Shown piece after piece: positions 6,935 through 16,797 of a stretch of DNA of 64,000 bases; position 1 is the stretch's first letter; each line of letters opens with the position of its first letter. The translations under genes were made by a program, and so were the position numbers. Where the stretch lies: assembly GCA_002353585.1 (NCBI GenBank), contig DEJW01000040.1, positions 1 through 64,000 on the forward strand. Direction: 5' to 3'. Under the pieces are notes generated by a model. That model was not told the origin of the DNA and did no database searches. It was given only the letters and a program-made list of their open reading frames with translations. Source of the DNA: Prevotellaceae bacterium UBA2738 (GTDB lineage Bacteria > Bacteroidota > Bacteroidia > Bacteroidales > Bacteroidaceae).

Positions 6935-6979
6935 TTTATTTATACTTTAAACTCTAAACTCTAAACTCTAAACTCTAAA

Positions 6980-8086
6980 CTACTTCAGTCGTTTCACACT
7001 GCCGTTCTTCTTAAACTGCAGGGTGCCTGTATGAAGTTTGTTTGCATTATGGTCGAATACGAACTCAGGATTAAACGCCTTGCCTGCTATGCGCGTCTCG
7101 AAGTGCACATGCTCAGTGGTGGCGCGCCCCGTTCTGCCCACTATGGCTATCACCTGTCCAGCCTTCACTATGTCGCCCACGTTTACCAGGTTCTTGGAGT
7201 TGTGGCTGTAGCGTGTCTCTATTCCGAAGGCGTGGCGAATGGTGATGCACTTGCCGTAGCCAGAGAAAGTGCCTGCCTGAACCACCTTGCCATCGAATGC
7301 TGCATAGACCTTAGTGCCAGGACCATTCTTTATATCAGTGCCCGAGTGATGACGCTTGCCACCGAAGCCACTGATGACATGGGCACGGTCAAGGGGGTAA
7401 TGCCAGTCTTTTATCAGGTCGAGGTTAAGACGATACACACTATTGCCCCTGAACGGGTCGTTGGTTTCATAGCCTATATGCTGAGCCTTCTCAGCCCTCT
7501 CCCTCAACTGCTCGGGGGTGTATTTAGCCTTCACCGTGACCTGACCTGCCTCTTTCTCGAAGGTGAGAATCTGGCGACGCAGGTTGTGACTCCTCACATC
7601 AATGATGGTGTTAGGATTTATACGGTTGCCATCAACCATCAGGCTTACAAACACCGTGTGTGAACCCGTGATGCCCACCGTCTGACCAGCCTTTACATGG
7701 TCGCCACTCTTCACCATATTCTGGGCATTGAAGGCATAGACCGTCTCAAGACCGTTGTGATGGCGCACTACAACCACGTTGCCGTAGCTGGCGTTATATC
7801 GCGAAAGGCGCACCGTACCAGCAAACATAGCCTTCACGGCATCGCCCTTAGTGGTTTCTATCTCCATGCTTCCACCATCAGTAGTCAGCACCTTACCCAC
7901 TGGCAAAGGAAAGCTGTATTCCTTATCGTCCATCTTGGTAAAGTCTATCTGAAACGCACTCGACTTACTGAACAGTCCCGGCGTCTCAATACTTATCTGC
8001 TGTTGCTCCAGTGCCGTAAAATTATCAGCCCTGCAAGCCGACAGCACACTGGCGAAAAGCAATCCTATTACAAAGATTTTCTTCAT
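6980..8086 (-). CDS. Double M23 peptidase-like lipoprotein
   Basis: This 368-residue lipoprotein (SVLSAC lipobox) carries two LytM/M23 domains. The first (about 75-170) lacks the catalytic set: its last motif reads SHTVFVSL instead of HxH. The second (about 230-340) has GFGGKRHHSGTDIK and EHVHFE, the HxxxD and HxH zinc motifs, so it should cut peptide crosslinks in peptidoglycan. The start is the ATG at 8086, since an upstream TTG lies inside the promoter box. That box ends only about nine bases before the ATG, so the mRNA must be leaderless or nearly so. Confidence 0.85.
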   Translation of the reverse strand: MKKIFVIGLLFASVLSACRADNFTALEQQQISIETPGLFSKSSAFQIDFTKMDDKEYSFPLPVGKVLTTDGGSMEIETTKGDAVKAMFAGTVRLSRYNASYGNVVVVRHHNGLETVYAFNAQNMVKSGDHVKAGQTVGITGSHTVFVSLMVDGNRINPNTIIDVRSHNLRRQILTFEKEAGQVTVKAKYTPEQLRERAEKAQHIGYETNDPFRGNSVYRLNLDLIKDWHYPLDRAHVISGFGGKRHHSGTDIKNGPGTKVYAAFDGKVVQAGTFSGYGKCITIRHAFGIETRYSHNSKNLVNVGDIVKAGQVIAIVGRTGRATTEHVHFETRIAGKAFNPEFVFDHNANKLHTGTLQFKKNGSVKRLK

Positions 8087-8094
8087 ACCTGCGG

Positions 8095-8102
8095 GCAAAG
8101 GT
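8095..8102 (-). promoter_or_regulatory. Minus-7 box of the M23-like gene
   Basis: TACCTTTG on the minus strand lies only nine bases before the start codon, so transcription starting 6-8 bases downstream gives almost no leader. It directly follows the terminator of the pectinesterase gene. Confidence 0.65.
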
Positions 8103-8105
8103 ACT

Positions 8106-8145
8106 AAAAAAAGGTGATACGGCGAAACACCGCACCACCTTTTTT
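8106..8145 (-). terminator. Terminator of the pectinesterase gene
   Basis: A ten-pair stem (8113-8122 with 8130-8139, including G-U pairs) is followed on the minus strand by a T7 run. It separates the pectinesterase gene from the M23-like gene. Confidence 0.75.
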
Positions 8146-8171
8146 ACTTATTTAGTTTTTTTTTGATAGTT

Positions 8172-11100
8172 TTACTTCACACGCTGACCACTGATATTGA
8201 AGTCGCCTATGTAAAGTCTGCCATTCTTGATTACCTTAACAGGAACGACTACGTTAGCATTAGCATCAGCATTTACATTAGTGATAGCTGTAATGGCAGT
8301 TACCTCGACAGCCACTGATGCTGCACTCAGGCCACCCATCTCGTTGGCTGCACGTACTGAGTAGCTGCCATTCTCCGTAGGAGTATAGGTGCTCTCCGTA
8401 GTGAATGCCACTACCTTGTCATCCTTGCAGACTGCATAGAGCAGAGCGTATGGGCTGTCCTCCCATGTTACAACGCCCTCAGAAACTGCTACGTTAGCAG
8501 GAACAGGAGCCTGCTCGGTGAGGAGTGTTGGCTGCCAGTTGTCATCCTGACCCATTACTACCTGCAGGGTTGGCACTGCAGCCTCCTCAGCTGTGAGGAT
8601 TGGGTCACAGGTCTCGATGCGACGGTTGGTGTAAACGCCTGTTTCCTTGTTGTAATCGTCGTAAGCATCATACTGCGTCTTACGTCCCTCTGTGCTAACT
8701 GCAGCACCAGATGGAGTGTGAGAACCATACTCAGCGAAGCGCTTTGGATAGCCACCGCTCATTTCGCTCCAACCTACCTTTGATGGCTGAACCTCCATCT
8801 CTGTGTCGATGAAGAGGGCTATTGGTGTGCCCTTGCCCCAAGGACGACCGAGTGTGTAGGTGCCGTCAACGCCACTGTTGGAGTCGCCGATAATCTTACA
8901 GCTCTGGTATATGTAGCCATACTGCTTAGGCTGTGAAGGTACTGCTGCATAGCCTGATGCTACCTGGCGCAGTGTCACCTTATTATAATATACGTCGCCC
9001 TTACCGCACATGTAGTCGGTACGTCCGCGTATCACGCCACCCTCGAAGTAGAACTTACCGTTCTGGTTGTTTGACACGTATGTGTCCTGATAGCCCCAGA
9101 GCTGAGCGTCCTTGAAGATGGTGCGGTTAGACTGGTCGTTGACAGCTATGTCACGTCCGTGAGCGTCACCCATAGAAGTCTTGATGGTGAGGTTCTGGAA
9201 GTAAGAGTCCGTACCCTTAATCTGCAGCACGTCACCCTTGCCTATGCCCTCAAGCGGACAAGCAATGCCGAAGCCGTTGTCCCATGTTGCGGCTGGTGTC
9301 ACGTTGGTAAGTACCACGCCCTCGATGCTCTCACCTATGAAGCTGGTGTTAGAGGCTGAAAGAACAGAGGTCGGGTTGTCGTACGTGTTGTTGTCGCCAC
9401 CAGTTACGGTGCCTTCTGGGTGGAATACGTATGGCTCATCGCTGTTCTTGATGAACACGCGGTAGCGTGCTGTCTTGTCCTCACGATTGTTTGCTGCAGC
9501 AAGAGCCTCGTCAATCGTACCATCATCTGGCACTACGAAATCATAGAGTGCCTTAGTCACTGTAGGACGGCTCATCGTGGTGAAGTTGATAGTTACAGCC
9601 TCAGCATACTTGTTGCCAGACTTGTCCTGCACGTAGTTGGCAGGCATTGTGAAGGTATATGCCGTGCTGTAGTCGAGTGCAGAGTAGTCGAAGCTTACGC
9701 TGCGGCTGCTCCATGTAGGAGTGAGCACGATATCGTTAAGTGTTACTGCACCATTGCTGTTAGCACTCTCTATGCGCTCATCAAATGTAATGGTGATACG
9801 TCCTGAAGCACTTACGTTGGTAGCATTGTCTGTCGGTATAGTTGCTGTAATAACTGGTGCTTCCTCGTCAGCTACAACCACTGCCTCGCCAAGGATATAC
9901 ACGTTACCCACACCAGACTCTGAGTGGTCTGAATACTTCATGCCGTCGAAAGTCTTGTCGAACGCATAGCCTGTATTGTAGATGTCATCGCCTGTACCTG
10001 TGATACGGATAACGACAGTCTCCTTTTCGATAGCCGATGCTGGCAGGTCGATAGAGAGAGGATTAACCGCGTTAGCTGTAACCTCCCATGCAGACTTGAG
10101 TTCTGTGAACTCGCCACCATCAACGCTGATGAGCGCCTTATACTGCTTGGTAGCAGCATTCTTGGCACACATGTCGGCAACGAACTTAGCAGATGTGAAG
10201 CCCTTGGTAGAGAACTGGTACTGCCATGCTATGTCGCGAGTGTCGTAACCGTTCTGGTAGAGACCGTTAATCTGAGAGATTACCACGCTCTGACGGTTGC
10301 GCACCACTGGTGTACCAGAGCTCTGACTGTAAAGCAGAGAGCCATCGCTTACCTTAACCACCGATGCCTTTGCGTTGCGGTTATTGTCCCATACTTCATC
10401 AGCAGAGAAAGGATAACCTGCCGTGGTAGTATAAGCATAGTTTGCAGTCTTGCTTGCGTCGAACACAGCAATGAAGTCCTGCACCTCGTAGTTGGCCGTG
10501 ATGGTCATATCCTCATTCACCGTAATCTGACGTGAAACATTGGGGCTGTTGTCTTCCCAGTTGGTGAACTTGATAATCTTGCTCTCGTTGGCAACAGCAG
10601 TAATCTGCGTGCCAGCCTCATACTTTCCGTCGTGGTCGTTAGGAGTAAGGGTTATGCTGCCCAGTCCGTCGCGCTCCGCGTCGTTTGCTACCTTGGTGGT
10701 AACTGTATATACAGGAACAGCCTCAAACACTGCCTTCATGGTCTTTTCTGCATCCATAGTAACGGTTGTCTCAGCATCGGTAGAAACGGTATTGCCATTT
10801 GCATCCTGCCACTCCTTAAATGCGTAGCCGAAATTCTTTGTAGCCTTGAGGGTTACAGTAGAACCTTCCTTATACTGCTCCATCTCTGGGTTGCGTGTTA
10901 TAGAACCAGCCTCAGCAGAAGGCACTACCTGAGTTGTGAGCATATACTTTGTAACCTGTGCCTGAGCACCTACGAGCTGTCCTTCGATTACTACGTTAGA
11001 CAGGCCCATCTCCTTGGTCTTACCTATGCCAAGGAAAGAGAAGTTCACCTTGAGAGGTTTGTCGGCTGTTGCCGTTATACCATCGATAGCCTCAGAGAAA

Positions 11101-13280
11101 GAAGCAACGGTGAGTTTCTTGCCACTACGGGTTACATCTGCGTTATCTACCAAGTCAACGTGGGTCTCACCTGCATCTACAGACGCACTGATGTTACCGC
11201 CGTCAGTACCGTAGCGAGCAGCCTGGAAGCTGAGCTTGCTTGGAACGAATGAGAAACCATCCTCTGGGGTAAGTGTCAGTGTGAGAGTGTTATCGACACC
11301 TGCCGTAGAAGAAAGGGTTGCGCCTGTACCATTATATATACGTGTCTGAGTGATGTTATTCTCACCATCTGCACCTTGGTAGCTCTTGGTTCCCTCTACT
11401 GTCAGTGAGCTGCCTGCTGACCATGACTTGCCAGCAAAGCAAGCACCGAGTGTCTCGGGGTCGAAGACTGCATCGTCACCCTGAGCTGTACCGCCCTTGT
11501 CAAGTGCATAGGTAATAGCACCTGTTATGTTGACACCAGCTGCGTCCTTAGACTGACCGCTGACAACTACGTCAGAGATACATATCCAGCGACCGCTATC
11601 TACATTGCCAGACCAAGGATATACACGGATAAGGAGCTGCTCGCCCTCGTCAATCTTGATAACGTCCTCGTTGTTTATCTCGTTCCATGTGCCTGTGAGC
11701 GCAGCAGAAGTAGAGAATATAGTCTTACGGGTTACGAAACCGTCTGTAGAATAATAAGCATGACACTGCAGCGAACCGCCGCCCTGTGCCTTTATCTTCA
11801 TAGCAATGCTGTTGATGTCGAGCTTTCTGCCTTCTGGAGCAGTAACAGCAAACTGTACATACTGATTCTGGTCGTCGATAGCGGCTGTTGGCCAAGCGCC
11901 TGTAGAACCTGTTGGTGCTATGAGTGCGCCATAATCGTTAAGGTAGCCGTATGTTCCCAGACCTTCGTATGTTACGTCGCTTGCGGTTGCACTGCCACCT
12001 TCTACAGCAGCCTTTGCCTTGTCTGTTTTATTCATTGTCCATGTAGCAGTGAATGGATCGCCACCACCGAGTTCTACTACATTGACAGTTACAGGTACTT
12101 CAATCTTGTGGCTTCCCTGTGTAGCAGTAACAGTACCTTCGAACTTGCCTACTGCAGAAAGAGTTACACGAGCATAGAAGGTCTTGATAAGCGAGCCATT
12201 CTCGTAATCTGCTGTGAGAGAGGTAGTCCAGTTCTGTTTGTCGGTAGAAAGCATGATGCCCTCTGTTGCAGTTACATCAACAGTGCCTGATGCTGGGTCA
12301 AGACCCAATCCGCTAAGAGTCATTTCCTTCATGGCTGTCTTGCCGAGGTAGCCCTCGCCGAGGTCGGCTGAAGATGGAGAAATAGCGAGGTCAGTAGGTA
12401 TCTCGATAGCATCTGTGAGAATACCTGCTTCCTTTATAAGCTGTGCACAGAGGCGTGCTGCTGTCAGTGCGCCTGTAAGGTTATAATGGGTGTTATCCTG
12501 TTCGCCCCCCTTGTCGAAGAGGGCTGCATAGCACTTGTCGTATGTTCCATAAGACTCATAGAGTTTCTTGGTTGCCGTAGTCATGTCGATGAACTGCACT
12601 TCCTCCTCCTGAGCCAACTGCTCCATCTGGTAGCGGAAGTCCATGGTGTGGTCGTCTGCAGCAAGTTTAGTACCATCTACCGGACCATTAGCCGTAAGTA
12701 CCTGATACTTGTCGCCCATATCGTGACGGCCTGCACGGGTGATGGGAGCCGAGCCACTGGTAAAGTAGCAGCGGCATACTGATGATACGAGGATTGGGGT
12801 AGCACCCTTTTCCTTTACTGCGTCACAAATCTGCTTCAGGCAAGACTTGTAGGTCTTGTTAGGAATGGTACCACGACCGTCATTCTTCACCTTGGCAGCG
12901 TTAGTAGCGTCACCAACAGACTCATAGTAAGCCTGCAACTCCAGGTTGTCCATACCGCCAAACTGCGTGTCGTTATGGGCAAACTGTATCAACACATAGT
13001 CGCCAGCCTCAACATTGTTCTTGGCATTCTGCCACAACTCATTGTAACCAGCGCGAGAGTCACGTCCACCCTTAGCATAGTTGACGGAAGTCCAACCGTT
13101 GGTGAGGAAGTTACCAAAGTACATTCCCCATCCGCGAGTGTTCGTGACATTCTCGTCATAATGTGCCATCGTGGAATCTCCCAGCGTGTGCACCTTCTTG
13201 GCACTCGCACCCATGCTCACGCCCAAAATGATAAGGAGCGCAAACATGAACTTTGTCAGTTGATTGAAAATTCTTTCCAT
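8172..13280 (-). CDS. Secreted SGNH esterase-pectinesterase fusion
   Basis: This 1702-residue protein has a signal peptide ending in GASA. The N-terminal SGNH esterase (about 28-295, CE12-like) shows LGDST, FAHND and the catalytic DNTHYN. The middle holds Ig-like and carbohydrate-binding-like domains, two InlB-type repeats near 785-935 and an Ig domain near 1115-1200 (TATIPTDNATNV). The C-terminal pectin methylesterase (CE8, about 1210-1590) shows GYQDTYV, GRTDYMCGKG and LGRPWG. A fibronectin-like domain and a short tail (RLYIGDFNISGQRVK) that resembles a type IX sorting signal follow. It probably removes acetyl and methyl esters from pectin at the cell surface. An AraC-type regulator gene lies upstream. 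Confidence 0.88.
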   Translation of the reverse strand: MERIFNQLTKFMFALLIILGVSMGASAKKVHTLGDSTMAHYDENVTNTRGWGMYFGNFLTNGWTSVNYAKGGRDSRAGYNELWQNAKNNVEAGDYVLIQFAHNDTQFGGMDNLELQAYYESVGDATNAAKVKNDGRGTIPNKTYKSCLKQICDAVKEKGATPILVSSVCRCYFTSGSAPITRAGRHDMGDKYQVLTANGPVDGTKLAADDHTMDFRYQMEQLAQEEEVQFIDMTTATKKLYESYGTYDKCYAALFDKGGEQDNTHYNLTGALTAARLCAQLIKEAGILTDAIEIPTDLAISPSSADLGEGYLGKTAMKEMTLSGLGLDPASGTVDVTATEGIMLSTDKQNWTTSLTADYENGSLIKTFYARVTLSAVGKFEGTVTATQGSHKIEVPVTVNVVELGGGDPFTATWTMNKTDKAKAAVEGGSATASDVTYEGLGTYGYLNDYGALIAPTGSTGAWPTAAIDDQNQYVQFAVTAPEGRKLDINSIAMKIKAQGGGSLQCHAYYSTDGFVTRKTIFSTSAALTGTWNEINNEDVIKIDEGEQLLIRVYPWSGNVDSGRWICISDVVVSGQSKDAAGVNITGAITYALDKGGTAQGDDAVFDPETLGACFAGKSWSAGSSLTVEGTKSYQGADGENNITQTRIYNGTGATLSSTAGVDNTLTLTLTPEDGFSFVPSKLSFQAARYGTDGGNISASVDAGETHVDLVDNADVTRSGKKLTVASFSEAIDGITATADKPLKVNFSFLGIGKTKEMGLSNVVIEGQLVGAQAQVTKYMLTTQVVPSAEAGSITRNPEMEQYKEGSTVTLKATKNFGYAFKEWQDANGNTVSTDAETTVTMDAEKTMKAVFEAVPVYTVTTKVANDAERDGLGSITLTPNDHDGKYEAGTQITAVANESKIIKFTNWEDNSPNVSRQITVNEDMTITANYEVQDFIAVFDASKTANYAYTTTAGYPFSADEVWDNNRNAKASVVKVSDGSLLYSQSSGTPVVRNRQSVVISQINGLYQNGYDTRDIAWQYQFSTKGFTSAKFVADMCAKNAATKQYKALISVDGGEFTELKSAWEVTANAVNPLSIDLPASAIEKETVVIRITGTGDDIYNTGYAFDKTFDGMKYSDHSESGVGNVYILGEAVVVADEEAPVITATIPTDNATNVSASGRITITFDERIESANSNGAVTLNDIVLTPTWSSRSVSFDYSALDYSTAYTFTMPANYVQDKSGNKYAEAVTINFTTMSRPTVTKALYDFVVPDDGTIDEALAAANNREDKTARYRVFIKNSDEPYVFHPEGTVTGGDNNTYDNPTSVLSASNTSFIGESIEGVVLTNVTPAATWDNGFGIACPLEGIGKGDVLQIKGTDSYFQNLTIKTSMGDAHGRDIAVNDQSNRTIFKDAQLWGYQDTYVSNNQNGKFYFEGGVIRGRTDYMCGKGDVYYNKVTLRQVASGYAAVPSQPKQYGYIYQSCKIIGDSNSGVDGTYTLGRPWGKGTPIALFIDTEMEVQPSKVGWSEMSGGYPKRFAEYGSHTPSGAAVSTEGRKTQYDAYDDYNKETGVYTNRRIETCDPILTAEEAAVPTLQVVMGQDDNWQPTLLTEQAPVPANVAVSEGVVTWEDSPYALLYAVCKDDKVVAFTTESTYTPTENGSYSVRAANEMGGLSAASVAVEVTAITAITNVNADANANVVVPVKVIKNGRLYIGDFNISGQRVK

Positions 13281-13345
13281 GTTTTGTTAGTTGATTTAGA
13301 AATATTGTTTGATTACGATAATTACGATGGTAAAATTTCCGAGTG

Positions 13346-13353
13346 CAAAGTTA
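13346..13353 (-). promoter_or_regulatory. Minus-7 box of the pectinesterase gene
   Basis: TAACTTTG on the minus strand lies 65 bases before the ATG. The gene therefore has its own promoter, a likely target of the neighbouring AraC-type regulator. Confidence 0.65.
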
Positions 13354-13390
13354 CTGACTTTTTAAGACTGAGGGGGTTCAGTTTCGACGC

Positions 13391-13434
13391 AAAAAAGGTG
13401 CAATTTTATCCCAAAAAGGGGGTAAAAATGCACC
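13391..13434 (-). terminator. Terminator of the regulator gene
   Basis: A 16-base stem with one mismatch and one G-U pair (13397-13412 with 13419-13434, outer arms GGTGCA/TGCACC) is followed on the minus strand by T6. It ends the regulator transcript before the pectinesterase promoter. Confidence 0.75.
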
Positions 13435-13479
13435 ACAGGGGGCAGATTTGAACAAATGCCTGGAATATGGAACGGGCTG

Positions 13480-16059
13480 CTATTCCTGCATCTGCATACG
13501 ATAATCGCTTGGTGACATTCCTATTGACGCCTTAAACACTTTAGAGAAGTATTTAGGGGCAGAGAATCCACACTTATAGGCTATATCGTTGATGTTTCGA
13601 TTGCTCTTTGCCAGTTCGTGACACGCTTTCTTCAAACGTGCTTCCTTAATGAAGTCGGCAGGCGTAACGCCAAGGATGTTCTTCATCTTACGATTAAGAC
13701 TTGAACGTGACGTAGCGGTAGCTTCAGCCATTTCCTCCACTCCTATACTGCTGTTATCGAGGTTTTTCTCCACAAAGTCTAACAAACGACGCATGAAGGC
13801 ATCATCCTCTTCGTTAAGGTGAGAGACAACTGCTGTGGTTGACATCAGCGACAGTGCGCCGTCGTTAGGTGTCTCGCCCGTTTCGTCATCTGCTGTTCCC
13901 TCACTCAGTCTTTCTTCTTCAGCCGACTGTTGGGCAAAGAGCTTGAGGTAAGCCTGGAGATTTTCCTCACGCTGACGGTCCAGATTGCGTATATATAATA
14001 TTGTATAGGTGATGCCAACCACCAGTCCCACGAATATGAGCACATAGAGTATGAAAGCATACCATGTCTCCCAGAATACTGGTTCTACTATAATAACCAC
14101 CTTACGGATGTTGTTTACCCACAAACCCTCAGCATTGGTGGAGCCGACCTCGAATATATATGTGCCTGGCGAGAGGTTGTATAGGCTCGTGGTACGCGAC
14201 TCCTGAGGTATGCTCCACGCCACTGAATCCTCACTTTCCCACCAGTTAGGTTCCTTTGTAATACGTGTGATGTACTTTATCTGAGAGTTGTCGGTATAGT
14301 CGAGTGCAGCATAGTTGAGTGTTATGTCGCGCTCCTTGGTTGACAGGCGTATGGTGTCGTAGTTGTCTGCACCATAGTCCACTGGTCTGCCTGGGATAGC
14401 ATACGAGGTGAGTACCATCTTAGGCACATAGATACGCTGGTGGAAGGCTGTTTCAGGGATGGTTAAAACGCCAGACTCCAACGATAATAGCCATGTACCA
14501 TTCTTTAACAATATTGGTTCAGCATCTGAAAAACGCGATTCCATCGAGAAAAACAAATCGTTGAAGTTCTCTTTCACATTGGTATCTACGTTCAGTCTGG
14601 TAACCTGGTTGTTACACTGTATCAGAATCTCGTCACCCACCTCAGCCATTGCGAGGGCTGCATCAGACCCCATACCGTTTGAGGTGTCGAAGTGACGGAA
14701 ATCAAATCGTGTAGCCCCGAGGTCTTTTGTCTCAAGCATCTCCACACCACCACTCTCTGTGGATATGAACAGCCTGCCTTTACGGTCTATCACCATATCC
14801 ATCAGAGCGCTACATGACAGGCTCTTAGCTCTGTTTGCCTCTCTCACATGAACGCGGAAACTCATTGCCTCAGGTTTCCCCTTCAGTCCGTCAACCACGA
14901 CGAATCCGTCTGTTGATGTGGCAAGCAGCAGCGAGTCGCCTATTATCTTCAACCTGCGCAACTGGGCATTGCTCTGCGGATAGCTCTTCATCACATTATT
15001 AAAATTCTTAAATGTGAGAACTGGAGCCGACGGCTTTTCCACAAGGTTCAGCCCTCCACCCTGAGTGGCTATCCACAGTCTGCCTCGCTTGTCTTCCTTT
15101 ATGTCGTAGATGTATTCGCTGTTTATCTTCGTACCAGCCTTTGACTCTGCCTTGGTGCCCTCACGGAAGTTCTCTATCTCAAAGACTCCATCAGATGTTT
15201 CCTTGGCACGGAACAATCCGTCTGGCTTACTTCCAAACCAGAATGTACCATTTCGCTGCTGATAGACAACATAGACAGCGTGGTCGAAGGAGGTGTATTC
15301 CTTATGCAGGCGACCATCGCTTCCCAGATAGCCTATAAGATTGGCTTCGCTATCGAGCACTGTGACGCTTTTCTGATTTCGTGTGGTAACCCATATTCTC
15401 CCCTTATGGTCCACATACATACACCTTACTATGTCTTTTGGTATAGCCGTAAGAGGTTTAGCAACTTGAGAGAGTGGCGAGAGTTTGTCGATGCCATAGG
15501 TGCACATCACCCAAGCATTCTTCTGTGTGTCGTACATTACCTGGCGCACATCAGGGAATTCATATCCTCGTATGGTCATAGGCTTGCTTTCCCACACTGA
15601 TGTGTCAAAATTCATCTTGGCACGATAGCGCTCCTGCGTCTCGGGGTCTATCTCCTCAAACTTGTATGTCTTGAGGTTAAACATCCACACTCGGCTGTTG
15701 ATGGCGCAATAGATATTGCCGTCATCACCTATAATCATATTCCTTATGCGGTCTGAGGCAAGGTTGTTTCCGTCGCCAGGCAGCGACTTGAAGATGGAGA
15801 AGTCGTAACCGTCATAACGATTCAAACCATTCCATGTGGCAAACCACATAAAACCACGATTATCCTGCAATATCTTGGTTGAGTGCCATTGCGACATACC
15901 GTTGTGGTCGTCGTAGTGCACATGACGATAGCGAGTGTTGTTGGTCTCAACACCCTCTACCAACTTCGCTGCATTCTCAAGTTCAGGTTTGGTGGGCTGA
16001 CTCTGCAACAAGGTTAGCGTCAGTATTAGGATAATTGTAGTAGTTAGTAGTCTGTTCAT
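13480..16059 (-). CDS. Membrane beta-propeller/AraC one-component regulator
   Basis: This 859-residue protein has an N-terminal signal/anchor and a periplasmic two-component-type propeller (about 45-610, with blades such as GFMWFATWNGLNRYDGYDF). A Y_Y_Y domain follows (about 615-690), then one transmembrane helix (AFILYVLIFVGLVVGITYTI). A cytoplasmic AraC-type helix-turn-helix ends the protein (about 755-855, CGFSAPKYFSKVFKASIGMSPSDYR). Unlike hybrid two-component systems, there is no histidine kinase or receiver domain: the sensor is joined directly to the DNA-binding domain. It most likely senses a pectin fragment and controls the adjacent esterase gene. The ATG at 16059 is used, five bases after pgeF. 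Confidence 0.88.
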   Translation of the reverse strand: MNRLLTTTIILILTLTLLQSQPTKPELENAAKLVEGVETNNTRYRHVHYDDHNGMSQWHSTKILQDNRGFMWFATWNGLNRYDGYDFSIFKSLPGDGNNLASDRIRNMIIGDDGNIYCAINSRVWMFNLKTYKFEEIDPETQERYRAKMNFDTSVWESKPMTIRGYEFPDVRQVMYDTQKNAWVMCTYGIDKLSPLSQVAKPLTAIPKDIVRCMYVDHKGRIWVTTRNQKSVTVLDSEANLIGYLGSDGRLHKEYTSFDHAVYVVYQQRNGTFWFGSKPDGLFRAKETSDGVFEIENFREGTKAESKAGTKINSEYIYDIKEDKRGRLWIATQGGGLNLVEKPSAPVLTFKNFNNVMKSYPQSNAQLRRLKIIGDSLLLATSTDGFVVVDGLKGKPEAMSFRVHVREANRAKSLSCSALMDMVIDRKGRLFISTESGGVEMLETKDLGATRFDFRHFDTSNGMGSDAALAMAEVGDEILIQCNNQVTRLNVDTNVKENFNDLFFSMESRFSDAEPILLKNGTWLLSLESGVLTIPETAFHQRIYVPKMVLTSYAIPGRPVDYGADNYDTIRLSTKERDITLNYAALDYTDNSQIKYITRITKEPNWWESEDSVAWSIPQESRTTSLYNLSPGTYIFEVGSTNAEGLWVNNIRKVVIIVEPVFWETWYAFILYVLIFVGLVVGITYTILYIRNLDRQREENLQAYLKLFAQQSAEEERLSEGTADDETGETPNDGALSLMSTTAVVSHLNEEDDAFMRRLLDFVEKNLDNSSIGVEEMAEATATSRSSLNRKMKNILGVTPADFIKEARLKKACHELAKSNRNINDIAYKCGFSAPKYFSKVFKASIGMSPSDYRMQMQE

Positions 16060-16064
16060 AAAGT

Positions 16065-16796
16065 TCACTTTAACATGAAACCTGTTAGTATTCTTCCACA
16101 CTTTACTGTGCCTTTCTGCTCTCTACGGGCAGAGAAAAAGCGTTCGTCAGTAAAGGTATCTATCGGTGAAACCGTGATATTTTGTTCTTTTATGCCTTTT
16201 CTCATCAACTGAAGTCTGTTAACCTCCTTCAAGTCGATGTGGGGCTTCATCGGTGGTTGTTCCCTCACCCTCGTATTTGGCATCCATTGGGTTACATCGT
16301 CCATTTGGAATCCTGCATTACAGAACTGGTCGAGTACCTCTGTGCCTACTTCAAAACTCTCTTGCGAGATGCCTGGTCCTATGGCAGCAGTGCACTGTTC
16401 TGGTTTGGTGCCATAGCTTTTCGCCATCTCATCGATAGCTTTCTCCACTATCCTCAGCACTGTGCCTTTCCACCCTGCATGGATGGCTGCAGCAGCATGA
16501 TGCTCTGGGTCATACACCACAACAGGGATGCAGTCGGCAGTGCTTATGCCAAGTATCACCTGAGGAATATCAGTCATCACAGCATCTGTACCCTCAAGGA
16601 GCTCCTTCTGCTGTGGGGCATCCAGAGTCAGGAAAGCTTCGTTTATACAATATATCCTGTCGGTATGCACCTGATGAGGATAGAAGAACCTTGCTCCTTC
16701 GGCACAGAGTTCATGCTTAATCTTTGCTCCGTCTCTGCCTATCGTGCGGTCAGTGGTGTAAGCTGTTATGTCATTACCCAGACTGTAATAAAGCAT
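16065..16796 (-). CDS. pgeF: Peptidoglycan editing factor / laccase-domain protein
   Basis: This 243-residue YfiH-type protein has the copper/zinc-binding set: HQVHTDRIY (near residue 42), ADCIPVVVYD (near 92) and AAIHAGWKGT (near 108). E. coli YfiH removes wrongly incorporated L-Ser peptidoglycan precursors, and some homologues have purine nucleoside phosphorylase activity. I use ATG 16796, one base after the obgE stop; the longer frame starts with TTG inside obgE. obgE, pgeF and probably the regulator gene are read as one unit. Confidence 0.9.
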   Translation of the reverse strand: MLYYSLGNDITAYTTDRTIGRDGAKIKHELCAEGARFFYPHQVHTDRIYCINEAFLTLDAPQQKELLEGTDAVMTDIPQVILGISTADCIPVVVYDPEHHAAAAIHAGWKGTVLRIVEKAIDEMAKSYGTKPEQCTAAIGPGISQESFEVGTEVLDQFCNAGFQMDDVTQWMPNTRVREQPPMKPHIDLKEVNRLQLMRKGIKEQNITVSPIDTFTDERFFSARREQKGTVKCGRILTGFMLK

Positions 16797-16797
16797 A

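Noticed and set aside
7031..7663. 210-residue plus-strand frame inside the M23-like gene
   Set aside because: It is antisense to intact M23 motifs and has no features of its own.
10632..11252. 206-residue plus-strand frame inside the pectinesterase gene
   Set aside because: It is antisense to a clear domain-bearing gene and Cys/His/Arg-rich as expected for a shadow frame.
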